From Halobacteriales archaeon YIM A00013 (GTDB lineage: Archaea > Halobacteriota > Halobacteria > Halobacteriales > Haloarculaceae), in contig JAKCFM010000001.1 of NCBI GenBank assembly GCA_025041195.1, positions 2,663,272-2,727,271 of the forward strand: a stretch of DNA of 64,000 nt, in the 5' to 3' direction. Within the stretch, counting starts at the first letter, position 1. The number at the start of each line of letters is the position of its first letter. Shown here in pieces: positions 26,588 to 33,846 of this stretch. The position numbers and the translations under genes are program-made. Below the pieces are notes generated by a model that ran no database searches, was not told the DNA's origin, and worked only from the letters and a program-made list of their open reading frames with translations.

Positions 26588-27277
26588 ATGAAAGCAGCTG
26601 ATGAGAGCGACCCCCAAAAGCGACGCGCCGGTGAACGAGCAGCCACAGCCGTCGAAGACGGAATGGTTGTCGGGCTTGGAACTGGCAGCACGGCTGCCTA
26701 CGCCATTCGAGCGCTCGGGGAGGCGGTCGCTGATGGACTATCTATCACGGGAATTCCGACGTCGTATCAGTCTCGTTCGCTCGCTCGCTCAGTGGGGATC
26801 GAACTGACCACACTGGAAACTGCTCTGCCAGACATTGCGATCGATGGCGCAGATCAGCTCCGACTGCGCGATGGCTGTTGCATCAAAGGTGGTGGCGGGG
26901 CACACACACGCGAGAAAATTGTCGATTCGGCTGCTGACCGCTGTCTCATCGTCGTTGACGAGACGAAACTCGCGACAACGCTCGATCATCCGGTGGCGAT
27001 CGAACTGCTTGCTCATGCCTGGCCAACCGTGCAGTCCTCGCTCGAAGCACTCGGCGGGTCAGTGTCACTCCGTGAGGCCACTCGAAAAGATGGTCCCGTG
27101 ATTTCCGACAACGGCAATCTCATCGCCGACTGTACTGGTCTCGACGATCCAGCGTCGCTCGCCCAAACAATCGGGACGATCCCCGGCGTCGTCGATCACG
27201 GCATTTTCCCCACTGTTGGGGATGCGGTTTACGTCGGCACCGAGAGCGACGTCACTATCCATCAGATCAACAAATAA
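26588..27277 (+). CDS. rpiA: Ribose-5-phosphate isomerase A
   Basis: The ATG at 26588 gives 229 residues, the normal RpiA length. GLGTGSTA, IAIDGADQ (catalytic acid region), KGGGGAHTREKIV and the ending GIFPTVGDAVYVG are diagnostic. The enzyme interconverts ribose 5-phosphate and ribulose 5-phosphate in the cytoplasm. Haloarchaea lack most of the oxidative pentose phosphate pathway, so the main role is ribose supply for nucleotides. The start is 91 bp from the divergent glmM start. Confidence 0.95.
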   Translation: MKAADESDPQKRRAGERAATAVEDGMVVGLGTGSTAAYAIRALGEAVADGLSITGIPTSYQSRSLARSVGIELTTLETALPDIAIDGADQLRLRDGCCIKGGGGAHTREKIVDSAADRCLIVVDETKLATTLDHPVAIELLAHAWPTVQSSLEALGGSVSLREATRKDGPVISDNGNLIADCTGLDDPASLAQTIGTIPGVVDHGIFPTVGDAVYVGTESDVTIHQINK

Positions 27278-27316
27278 AATCGGGGTGTTACGGTGCAGTA
27301 CTGTCTATGGTCGGCC

Positions 27317-27484
27317 TTACAGGTCGCGCGGCTGGACCGTCTTTCGATCGTTTTCTTTCGCACGACGGGAGGCGTCTTCGAGCAGCTCCTGGACCTCACC
27401 ATCGAGCGCATCGTAGAAGTCCGATGCAACATTCATCTCGTTGAGCGCGTCCTTTACGGCGGCTTTGACGATTAGATCTGCCAT
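27317..27484 (-). CDS. DUF1931-like small histone-fold protein
   Basis: The ATG at 27484 gives 55 residues starting MADLIVKAAVKDALNE and ending RRAKENDRKTVQPRDL. This is the haloarchaeal DUF1931 pattern, whose helix-strand-helix core and terminal RKTVQPRDL resemble a histone fold. It may bind DNA or pair with another histone-fold chain; the function is unproven. The strong TATA box just upstream suggests high expression. Confidence 0.85.
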   Translation of the reverse strand: MADLIVKAAVKDALNEMNVASDFYDALDGEVQELLEDASRRAKENDRKTVQPRDL

Positions 27485-27508
27485 ACAGAACCCCCTTCTC
27501 GCACTTCC

Positions 27509-27516
27509 TTTATAAA
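27509..27516 (-). promoter_or_regulatory. TATA box and BRE of the DUF1931 gene
   Basis: TTTATAAA at 27509-27516, preceded on the coding strand by the purine-rich GAGAAAG (27517-27523), sits about 28 nt upstream of the ATG at 27484. This is one of the best archaeal promoters in the window. Confidence 0.65.
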
Positions 27517-27660
27517 CTTTCTCAAATAAAAAGCCTCTCCCCGGTGATGACGGCATTTTCTAAACATCTTCAGGATGAATTAAATATTGTTTCGATAGGT
27601 GAATTAGATAAACTATCGTCGAGTCGATGGACAGGTGTGTCCTGAACACAGAGCGCGGGT

Positions 27661-28428
27661 ATGCGCGAGCTATTGGAGTCGCTGGCTGCGGGCGAGCGAA
27701 CGGTTGATGAAGTGGAGGCAGCGATCGCGGGATATGCGACCGGCGAGACCGGCCGGTTCGATGCAGCACGTGACCGGCGGACTGGCGTTCCCGAGGCAAT
27801 TTTGGGTGCCGGCAAAACCACCGAGGAGGTTGCCTCGCTGGCGTCCGTTGCAGTTGAGACCACGGGCCGGGCTATTTGCACGCGAGTGACCGAGGCGATG
27901 GTTGCGGCCGTCGAACGGACGATCACCGATGCGTATCCGGAGGCGTCAGTCGAGCACGATCACCGTTCGAAGACGCTTGTCGTCAAGCGACCCACCTTCT
28001 CAGAGCCAGAGCTGCAAGCGTCGGTTGGCATCGTCACGGCAGGCACCTCTGATGGTGGTCCAGCAGGTGAGGCAGCGATGATTGCTCGGGAAATGGGTGC
28101 GTCGGTCGAACGAATCGACGACGTGGGCGTCGCCTGTGTGACGCGAACGATTGATCAGCTGGATCGCATGCTCGAACAGGACGTTCTCGTTGTCGCTGCC
28201 GGTCGGGAGGGTGCCCTTCCTACCGTTATCGCTGGCCTCGTTGATGTTCCCCTGATTGGACTCCCCGTTTCGAACGGCTACGGATTTGGCGGCGATGGTC
28301 GGGCTGCGCTCAGTGGGATGTGCCAGTCGTGTACGCCGATTACGCTCGTCAACATTGACAATGGCTTTGCGGCCGGCGCTCAGTCCGGCCTCATCTGTCG
28401 TGCGATTGACCGATCTGCGGAAAAATAA
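27661..28428 (+). CDS. larB: LarB, nickel-pincer cofactor biosynthesis carboxylase
   Basis: This 255-residue protein matches LarB: SVGIVTAGTSDGGPAGEAA, VLVVAAGREGALPTVIAGLVDVP and SNGYGFGGDGRAALSGMCQSC, with a PurE-like Rossmann C-terminal half. LarB carboxylates and hydrolyses nicotinic acid adenine dinucleotide to make the pyridinium ring precursor of the nickel-pincer nucleotide used by lactate racemase. LarC and LarE are not in the window. An AT-rich leader of 100 bp precedes it. Confidence 0.92.
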   Translation: MRELLESLAAGERTVDEVEAAIAGYATGETGRFDAARDRRTGVPEAILGAGKTTEEVASLASVAVETTGRAICTRVTEAMVAAVERTITDAYPEASVEHDHRSKTLVVKRPTFSEPELQASVGIVTAGTSDGGPAGEAAMIAREMGASVERIDDVGVACVTRTIDQLDRMLEQDVLVVAAGREGALPTVIAGLVDVPLIGLPVSNGYGFGGDGRAALSGMCQSCTPITLVNIDNGFAAGAQSGLICRAIDRSAEK

Positions 28429-28534
28429 CTTGTACTTTTATTGTATTCTCTTCCGTGAACTATCGAAATAACGAGGATATATAGGTGTTGAATATCAAAA
28501 GGGTACTGCTGACACACACCGTGTCGGTGTAACA

Positions 28535-28687
28535 ATGGCCAAGTGCGACCACTGCAGCGCGCATGTTTCCGGACGCTTTGCCCGCGTCTTTGCAGACGAG
28601 ACGGGGACGATACTCGCTTGCCCAAACTGTTCGGCGAACGCGGGAATAGCAGAAGTGTCACGGACTCGCGCTGGACACATCCGATAA
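28535..28687 (+). CDS. Small zinc-ribbon protein (DUF7563-like), copy 2
   Basis: This 50-residue protein starts MAKCDHCSAHVSGRFARVF and has CPNC at residues 29-32. It aligns with copy 1 at 25034 through C-x2-C, the ARVF segment and CPNC. A hairpin (ACACCG-TGT-CGGTGT, 28516-28530) lies 4 nt upstream of the ATG and a TATA-like GGATATATAGG at about 28478 gives a leader of about 25 nt. The hairpin could limit translation. The function is unknown. Confidence 0.75.
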   Translation: MAKCDHCSAHVSGRFARVFADETGTILACPNCSANAGIAEVSRTRAGHIR

Positions 28688-28887
28688 CGCTACCATCGAA
28701 CCGCCGTTCGAGCGTGATTGAACTCCGCGGGTAACGCCGTGGACGTTATTCGTATTTTGTTTCCTGCATGGGCCCAGTGGCGTTCGTTTGCGGTGGGCTC
28801 TTGCCAATTCACGTCGTGTGTTGACAATACGCTCATCCCGTTTCACCAGTCCAATGTCTTATCTCAATCCAGTCCATCCGGCCTGAC

Positions 28888-29124
28888 GTGCATTACGTCT
28901 ACGTGCTTCGGTGTGGAGATGGATCGTTGTACACCGGATACACGGTCGATGTTGCGCGACGACTGTCCGAACACCGGGCAGGAACGGGTGCGAAATACAC
29001 TCGTGGTCGGGGGCCGCTCACACTCGTCCACACGGAAGCGTTCGAGAGCCGGTCGGCTGCCCAGCAGCGCGAGCACGCAATCAAACAGCTTTCAAAAGCA
29101 AAGAAAGAAGCGCTCGTTGGCTGA
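28888..29124 (+). CDS. GIY-YIG nuclease domain protein
   Basis: A GTG start at 28888 gives 78 residues: HYVYVLRCGDGSLYTGYT, RRLSEHRAGTGAKYTRGRGP and a basic C-terminus with KQLSKAKKEAL. This is the stand-alone GIY-YIG domain of the YhbQ/UPF0213 type, a putative small structure-specific endonuclease. The YVY and YTGYT tyrosines and the active-site arginine are present. The next gene is 36 bp downstream on the same strand. Confidence 0.88.
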   Translation: MHYVYVLRCGDGSLYTGYTVDVARRLSEHRAGTGAKYTRGRGPLTLVHTEAFESRSAAQQREHAIKQLSKAKKEALVG

Positions 29125-29160
29125 CGGGGGGTTTTTATTTGAGCCGTCGCCAGTCCGGGT

Positions 29161-30534
29161 ATGGATCCCACAGAGCAGATTACGTTCGGAACTGACGGCT
29201 GGCGAGATACACTCGATAATTTCACCGAGGAGCGCGTTCGGATCGTCGCGCAGGCGATCGCCGATCACATCACAAACGGGACGATTGCCATCGGGTATGA
29301 TGCTCGCGAGTCCTCGAAGGCCTTTGCGGACGCGGTTGCCGAGGTAGTAACGAACAACGGGCTTGACGCATACGTCAGCGACCGTGATTGCCCGACGCCG
29401 GTGTTGGCCTGGTCAGTATCCGATCGCGATCTTGATGGTGGCGTTATGATCACTGCGAGTCACAACCCACCAGAGTACAACGGGATCAAGTTTCTTCCAC
29501 CGGCTGGTGCACCGGCACTGCCGGCGGTAACCGATTCGCTCACCGAGCGGTTGGCAGAGCCGAAAACAGTTCCTCGCGCAGAGCGGGGCACGGTAGAGAC
29601 AACAGCGTTCGTGCCTGCATACAACGAACACGCGGTCGAGTACGTGGGGAACCCATCGTTCGACGGGATGACGATCGCGTACGATGCGATGCACGGGAGT
29701 GGCCGCGGCGTGACCGACACGCTGCTTGAAGACGCCGGCGCCACTGTCGAGCGGCTCCGAACCGAGCGTGATCCGACGTTTGGTGGAACGCCGCCCGAAC
29801 CCAGCGCTGACCGTCTCGAAGCGCTTGCCGATCGCGTTCACACCGGCGAGGCAGAACTGGGCATTGCCAACGACGGCGATGCCGATCGGATCGCTATCAT
29901 CACGCCAGATCGGGGCTATCTCGATCCGAATCTTTACTACGCGGTGCTCTACGACTATCTCCTCGAAACGAACGTAGGGCCGGCGATTCGAACGGTGTCA
30001 ACGACGTCATTGCTCGACCGTATCGCGAGTGATCACGGTGAGGCGGTGTATGAGACGCCGGTTGGATTCAAATGGGTCGCGGATGGCATGGCCACCCATG
30101 ATGCCCTCATCGGCGGTGAGGAAAGCGGTGGCTACGGGCTCACAACCCATCTACGAAACAAAGACGGCGTCTTGCTCGCGTTGCTCACCGTGGCAGCCCA
30201 TGCAGAGCAATCGATCGACAAGCGAGCGGACGAGATCGTCGAGACGTACGGTGGGATTCATCAGGATCGCCTGAGCGTCGCGTGTCCAAACGACCGCAAA
30301 GCGGCCGTTATTGCGGACGTTGAGTCGGTGCTGCCCGAGGAAATTGCTGGTGTTGCCGTCGACTCGGTTGGCACTGACGACGGGTTCAAGATCAACCTTG
30401 CGGATGGCTCCTGGCTATTGGTCCGTCCGAGTGGCACCGAGCCAAAGATGCGAGTGTATGCTGAGGGTGACTCGGACGAGCGCGTCGCCACGTTACTCTC
30501 GGCGGGCGAGGAGCTCATCGGACCGCTGGTCTGA
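29161..30534 (+). CDS. Phosphoglucomutase / phosphomannomutase family protein
   Basis: This 457-residue alpha-D-phosphohexomutase has ITFGTDGWRDT at the start, the phosphoserine TASHNP (S100), the metal loop NDGDADR, the sugar loop GGEESGG and the phosphate loop RPSGTEPK. It is a second, more distant phosphohexomutase beside glmM at 25189. The FGTDGWR start and GGEESGG loop are more like phosphoglucomutase/phosphomannomutase than GlmM. It should convert glucose or mannose 6-phosphate to the 1-phosphate. Confidence 0.9.
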   Translation: MDPTEQITFGTDGWRDTLDNFTEERVRIVAQAIADHITNGTIAIGYDARESSKAFADAVAEVVTNNGLDAYVSDRDCPTPVLAWSVSDRDLDGGVMITASHNPPEYNGIKFLPPAGAPALPAVTDSLTERLAEPKTVPRAERGTVETTAFVPAYNEHAVEYVGNPSFDGMTIAYDAMHGSGRGVTDTLLEDAGATVERLRTERDPTFGGTPPEPSADRLEALADRVHTGEAELGIANDGDADRIAIITPDRGYLDPNLYYAVLYDYLLETNVGPAIRTVSTTSLLDRIASDHGEAVYETPVGFKWVADGMATHDALIGGEESGGYGLTTHLRNKDGVLLALLTVAAHAEQSIDKRADEIVETYGGIHQDRLSVACPNDRKAAVIADVESVLPEEIAGVAVDSVGTDDGFKINLADGSWLLVRPSGTEPKMRVYAEGDSDERVATLLSAGEELIGPLV

Positions 30535-30889
30535 TCCCACGCAGCCGCTCGCCAGTGTTTGTGATCTCGAAGTCGTTATATTCGTAGAACGGGCGGACTG
30601 CGGGGCTGAATCGAGCACGGAGTCGGCGGGTTTCTCCGGCGGCGTCAATCAGCCGTGAGCCGATCGATTGACCCCGGCGATTCGGTCGGACCGCGATCGC
30701 TTTAATCAGCTCCTCCTCGCGGACGAGCACCCCGACGACGGTCGTTGCAGTTGCAGCAACCAGGACGCTGTTGGCCTCGATTCGCGACCGGACAGTTTCG
30801 ATAGCACACGCGAGCAGTCCACCGTCGATCACACCCATTACGTCCGTGAGATCGTCTGCTGTTGCGGTTCTGATGGTGATGTCGTCCAT
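30515..30889 (-). CDS. GNAT acetyltransferase overlapping SAMP2
   Basis: This 124-residue GNAT protein has IRTATADDLTDVMGVIDG at the start and the acetyl-CoA motif RRGQSIGSRLIDAA after KAIAVRPN. It is shorter than most GNATs but keeps the core. Its ATG overlaps the stop codon of the SAMP2 gene by 1 nt (TAATG), so it is translated with SAMP2, and its 3' end overlaps the convergent mutase gene by 20 bp. The link to a ubiquitin-like modifier suggests lysine or N-terminal acetylation in the same pathway, but this is inference. Confidence 0.82.
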   Translation of the reverse strand: MDDITIRTATADDLTDVMGVIDGGLLACAIETVRSRIEANSVLVAATATTVVGVLVREEELIKAIAVRPNRRGQSIGSRLIDAAGETRRLRARFSPAVRPFYEYNDFEITNTGERLRGIRPAVR

Positions 30890-31089
30890 TACCCGCCTTT
30901 AATAAGTCTGAGAATTCTGACGTGATCTGTCTCGATGGGCTGGTCTTCGGGCACTGGGGTGTCATCAACGAGAACGGTTGCCTCGTGCGTGCTCAGCCCG
31001 ACGGCCGTGAGGAGATCGCCGTAGGTGTCGTCATCGGCCACGTCGATCGTGTGGGTGGTGTCGCCAACCACCTCGGCTGTACAGTCCAT
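30889..31089 (-). CDS. samp2: SAMP2-like ubiquitin-like small archaeal modifier protein
   Basis: This 66-residue beta-grasp protein ends in IKGG, the diglycine C-terminus needed for adenylation by UbaA and isopeptide conjugation. TYGDLLTAVGLSTHEATVLVDDTPVPEDQP closely matches the SAMP2 pattern from Haloferax. SAMP2 modifies target lysines and also acts as sulfur carrier in tRNA thiolation. UbaA is not in the window. The following GNAT gene overlaps by 1 nt. Confidence 0.92.
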   Translation of the reverse strand: MDCTAEVVGDTTHTIDVADDDTYGDLLTAVGLSTHEATVLVDDTPVPEDQPIETDHVRILRLIKGG

Positions 31090-31128
31090 GTTGATGGGAG
31101 AGGTGTTCGATCCGTTTGAGCGTGGCGT

Positions 31129-31572
31129 TCAGTTTCCGTCTTCGCCCGCAAGTGCTGCCGTCTGTAGCTCTTTTCCTCGCTCGGACTCGACGGTGAGTGC
31201 TGGAACTGGCGTTGGCTGACGGTGTTCGTCGATTGCGACGTAGACGAAATACGACTCTGTCGTCTGTTCGCGTGTTTCAGTGCGTGGATCCTCACGAAAC
31301 GCCCGCAGTCGAACGCGCATGCTCGTCTCACCCACTGAGTAGACGTATCCCTCGATCGCGGCGAGATCGCCAACCAGTATCGGCTGTTGGAAATCCACCC
31401 GATTGATCGACGCGGTCACACACGATTCACCGGAAAATCGCATCGCTGCCATTGCGCCAATCTCGTCCATCCATTTCAGCACGTTGCCACCATGTGCCGT
31501 ATCCAGCATGTTCGCGTGATTGGGCTGGATCATCCAACGGTTCTCCAGATACGTCTCCTCTAAGGTTGCCAT
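31129..31572 (-). CDS. Acyl-CoA thioesterase (hotdog fold)
   Basis: From the ATG at 31572 this is a 147-residue protein: MATLEETYLENRWMIQPNHANMLDTAHGG with the DTAHGGNVLKWMDEIG segment of the hotdog active site, then VDFQQPILVGDLAAIEG. This is the YciA/BFIT-like acyl-CoA thioesterase pattern. It hydrolyses acyl-CoA in the cytoplasm. It lies 39 bp upstream of SAMP2 on the same strand and may be co-transcribed. Confidence 0.88.
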   Translation of the reverse strand: MATLEETYLENRWMIQPNHANMLDTAHGGNVLKWMDEIGAMAAMRFSGESCVTASINRVDFQQPILVGDLAAIEGYVYSVGETSMRVRLRAFREDPRTETREQTTESYFVYVAIDEHRQPTPVPALTVESERGKELQTAALAGEDGN

Positions 31573-31705
31573 TATTCCCTGTACGGTGCTCGTGGGGAAG
31601 GCTCTGCTGGTGTGTTTCACGTTCGTGGGGTGGTGACAGGCCTGATTCGACAGTGCTGGCTGTCAGATCACGCCAGTCAGGTGGGTGCAAGCGAACCGTT
31701 GAGTT

Positions 31706-32158
31706 ATGTTCATTCGACCTGCGACCCCAGCGGATCGGGCCGCGCTCCCAGCCCTTCATACGGCTGCCGTTGAAACGTTCGGCCCGGAGGCGTACGACCC
31801 ACCAACAGTCGAGGCATGGGCGAAAGCCGACGAGCGCGCACCGTCCGATTACGTCACCGACGACGCTGAACATTTCACCGTGGCAATCAAACACGGCGAC
31901 GTCGTTGGATTTGGCCATCTCATTCCTGAGAAATCGGCCGTACACGCGGTGTATGTCCATCCAGATCACGCCCGAACTGGCGTTGGGAGCGCACTGCTCG
32001 CCGAGATCGAGGGATTCGCCCGTGGCTGTGGCTGTGAGATACTCTCGTTGCCGGCGTCGCTCAATGCGATCGGGTTCTACGAGCAAGCCGGATACACGCC
32101 CGTCGAAGAAATTGATCTTGATGGCATCCGTGTTTGCAACATGAAAAAGGAGCTCTGA
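31706..32158 (+). CDS. GNAT acetyltransferase
   Basis: This 150-residue GNAT protein has MFIRPATPADRAALPALHTAAVETFGP at the start, HAVYVHPDHARTGVGSALLAEIEG with the acetyl-CoA motif RTGVGS, and SLNAIGFYEQAGYTPVEE near the end. The acceptor is unknown. It is divergent from the thioesterase gene and converges on the cysteine synthase gene with 10 bp between stops. Confidence 0.88.
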   Translation: MFIRPATPADRAALPALHTAAVETFGPEAYDPPTVEAWAKADERAPSDYVTDDAEHFTVAIKHGDVVGFGHLIPEKSAVHAVYVHPDHARTGVGSALLAEIEGFARGCGCEILSLPASLNAIGFYEQAGYTPVEEIDLDGIRVCNMKKEL

Positions 32159-32168
32159 GTGCGATCGC

Positions 32169-33077
32169 TCAGTGTGCTTCGAACATGCCGGTCGACATGT
32201 ATCGTTCGCCGCTGTCCCAGAAGACGGTGATAACGAGGGGGTCATCGATATCGTCTGCGAGTCGACGCGCAACTCGCTGGGCTGCCACGCTTGAGCCCCC
32301 ACTCGATTGGCCAACGAGAATCCCTTCCTCGGTGGCGAGCCGTCGACATTCGGCTTCGGCGTCGTCGATCGAGACGGTTTCGACTGTGTCGATTAGCTCG
32401 CGGTCGAGATTCGGGCTGACGAACCCCGGGCCCATCCCCTGGAACGTGTCATCCCCGGCGTTGCCGGTCGAGAGCACGGCATTCGCTTCGGGTTCGACGG
32501 CTACTATCTGAAGGGTGGGAAAGGCTTCGCGAAGCCGCCGTCCGGTGCCCGAAAGCGTCCCACCAGTGCCGACGCCCGCGACCAGCGCGTCGATCGTTCG
32601 ATCGCCCACCTGTTCGAGAATCTCTTCGCCAGTTGTTTCGTAGTGGGCCTGTGGATTCGCTGCGTTTTCGAACTGTCTGAGCTGGACCATTCCCTCGCTG
32701 GCTTCGAGCTCATCTGCACGCTCGCGGGCGTCAGAAATGTCGCCTTCGACCAGTTCAATGTCAGCACCGTAGGCACGCATGAGTTTGCGTCGCTCGGGCG
32801 ATTTTGAAGCTGGCATCACAATTTTACAATCGTATCCCTTCGTTGCGGCGACGACCGCCAGTCCGATCCCGGTGTTGCCGCTCGTCGGCTCGACAATGGT
32901 ATCACCTGGCTTGAGCGTGCCATCGCGCTCTGCGCTGGTGACCATCCACAACGCCGGGCGATCTTTGGCACTCCCGCCTGGATTTTTTGATTCGATCTTG
33001 GCCGCCACCGTCGCCGACGGTGGCAGAGCAAGCGCCACAAGCGGCGATCCAATAGTGTCGAGAATGGAGTCGTGCAT
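32169..33077 (-). CDS. cysK: PLP-dependent cysteine synthase
   Basis: This 302-residue fold-type II PLP enzyme has the Schiff-base lysine in NPGGSAKDR (K38), the substrate loop PTSGNTGIGLA, the phosphate cup GVGTGGTLSGTGR and SSGGSSVAAQRVA near the C-terminus. It should make cysteine from O-acetylserine or O-phosphoserine and sulfide. The C-terminal segment FWDSGERYMSTGMFE is typical of this family. Cystathionine beta-synthase-like use is possible. Confidence 0.9.
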   Translation of the reverse strand: MHDSILDTIGSPLVALALPPSATVAAKIESKNPGGSAKDRPALWMVTSAERDGTLKPGDTIVEPTSGNTGIGLAVVAATKGYDCKIVMPASKSPERRKLMRAYGADIELVEGDISDARERADELEASEGMVQLRQFENAANPQAHYETTGEEILEQVGDRTIDALVAGVGTGGTLSGTGRRLREAFPTLQIVAVEPEANAVLSTGNAGDDTFQGMGPGFVSPNLDRELIDTVETVSIDDAEAECRRLATEEGILVGQSSGGSSVAAQRVARRLADDIDDPLVITVFWDSGERYMSTGMFEAH

Positions 33078-33128
33078 AGTTCAGTTCACCCGTACGATCC
33101 TATAGGCGTGGCGAAACGAACAATTCGC

Positions 33129-33395
33129 TCAGTCTGAATGCCAGAGTCCCTGTGCCGGATGAAACACCAGATACGCGTCTACATCTGAGCTGTCGTTTGG
33201 GTGTGGTGTGTGGATCGAGAGCTGACCCATGTCCTTGTGGCGCTCGTTCAGCTCACTCGCCCACTGATCCGCTGCAGAAGGCGTCTCGAACGTCCGCTGG
33301 GGCGGATCTGTAGACGGGAGCTCAAAATCCGCCCGCGTGAACGCCGTCTCGCGAAACACGGATGGCTTGAGTTCGACGACAAACGACTCAGTCAT
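33129..33395 (-). CDS. Hypothetical small haloarchaeal protein
   Basis: The ATG at 33395 gives 88 residues (MTESFVVELKPSVFRETAFT...) with an acidic, soluble composition and no membrane segment. FETPSAADQWASELNERH suggests a helix after a beta strand. I recognise no domain. It is 51 bp downstream of cysK in reverse reading order and is divergent from the thioredoxin gene (33488). Confidence 0.7.
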   Translation of the reverse strand: MTESFVVELKPSVFRETAFTRADFELPSTDPPQRTFETPSAADQWASELNERHKDMGQLSIHTPHPNDSSDVDAYLVFHPAQGLWHSD

Positions 33396-33487
33396 GGCTG
33401 TCCCATCTCCGCCCCCTCGCTTAAACGTCCTGATAGGGCGCTGCCGTTGCCACAATCGGTAAGGTGACGTCCCTCCTACAGCGAGTA

Positions 33488-33844
33488 ATGACACTCGAAA
33501 CGATGGCTCCGAATCCCGTCTGGGACGATACAGCCCACGAATCAACCGTCTCTGTCCTCGCCGAACACGACGAGGTCACCTACACGATCTGGGGCGGTGA
33601 CTGGTGTAAGGACTGCCGGTCACAGCTCCCTGATTTTGCCGCTGCGCTTGCGGCAGCTGGGGTCGATGACGACCGTATTTCGAACGTCGCAGTCGATCGA
33701 GAGAAAAACGGCCCTGGTGTTGACGAATACGAGATCGAATACATCCCCACGATCGTCGTCGAGCGAGATGGTGAGGAGATTGCCAGATTTGTCGAGTCCG
33801 AACCGGTTCCAGCAGCCACGTATCTCGCCGAACAGCTATCGTAA
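33488..33844 (+). CDS. Thioredoxin family protein
   Basis: The ATG at 33488 gives 118 residues with the active site WCKDC (C40/C43) in WGGDWCKDCRSQLPDF and the cis-proline region IEYIPTIVVERDGEE. It is a thioredoxin-fold protein close to the haloarchaeal thioredoxin-like type. It should act as a cytoplasmic disulfide reductant. The stop faces that of the DUF255 protein, which also has a thioredoxin-like domain, 2 bp apart. Confidence 0.9.
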   Translation: MTLETMAPNPVWDDTAHESTVSVLAEHDEVTYTIWGGDWCKDCRSQLPDFAAALAAAGVDDDRISNVAVDREKNGPGVDEYEIEYIPTIVVERDGEEIARFVESEPVPAATYLAEQLS

Positions 33845-33846
33845 AC

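Noticed and set aside
31427..32314. 295-codon minus-strand open frame across the GNAT and thioesterase genes.
   Set aside because: Covers two real genes on opposite strands and has no acidic bias or known motif.
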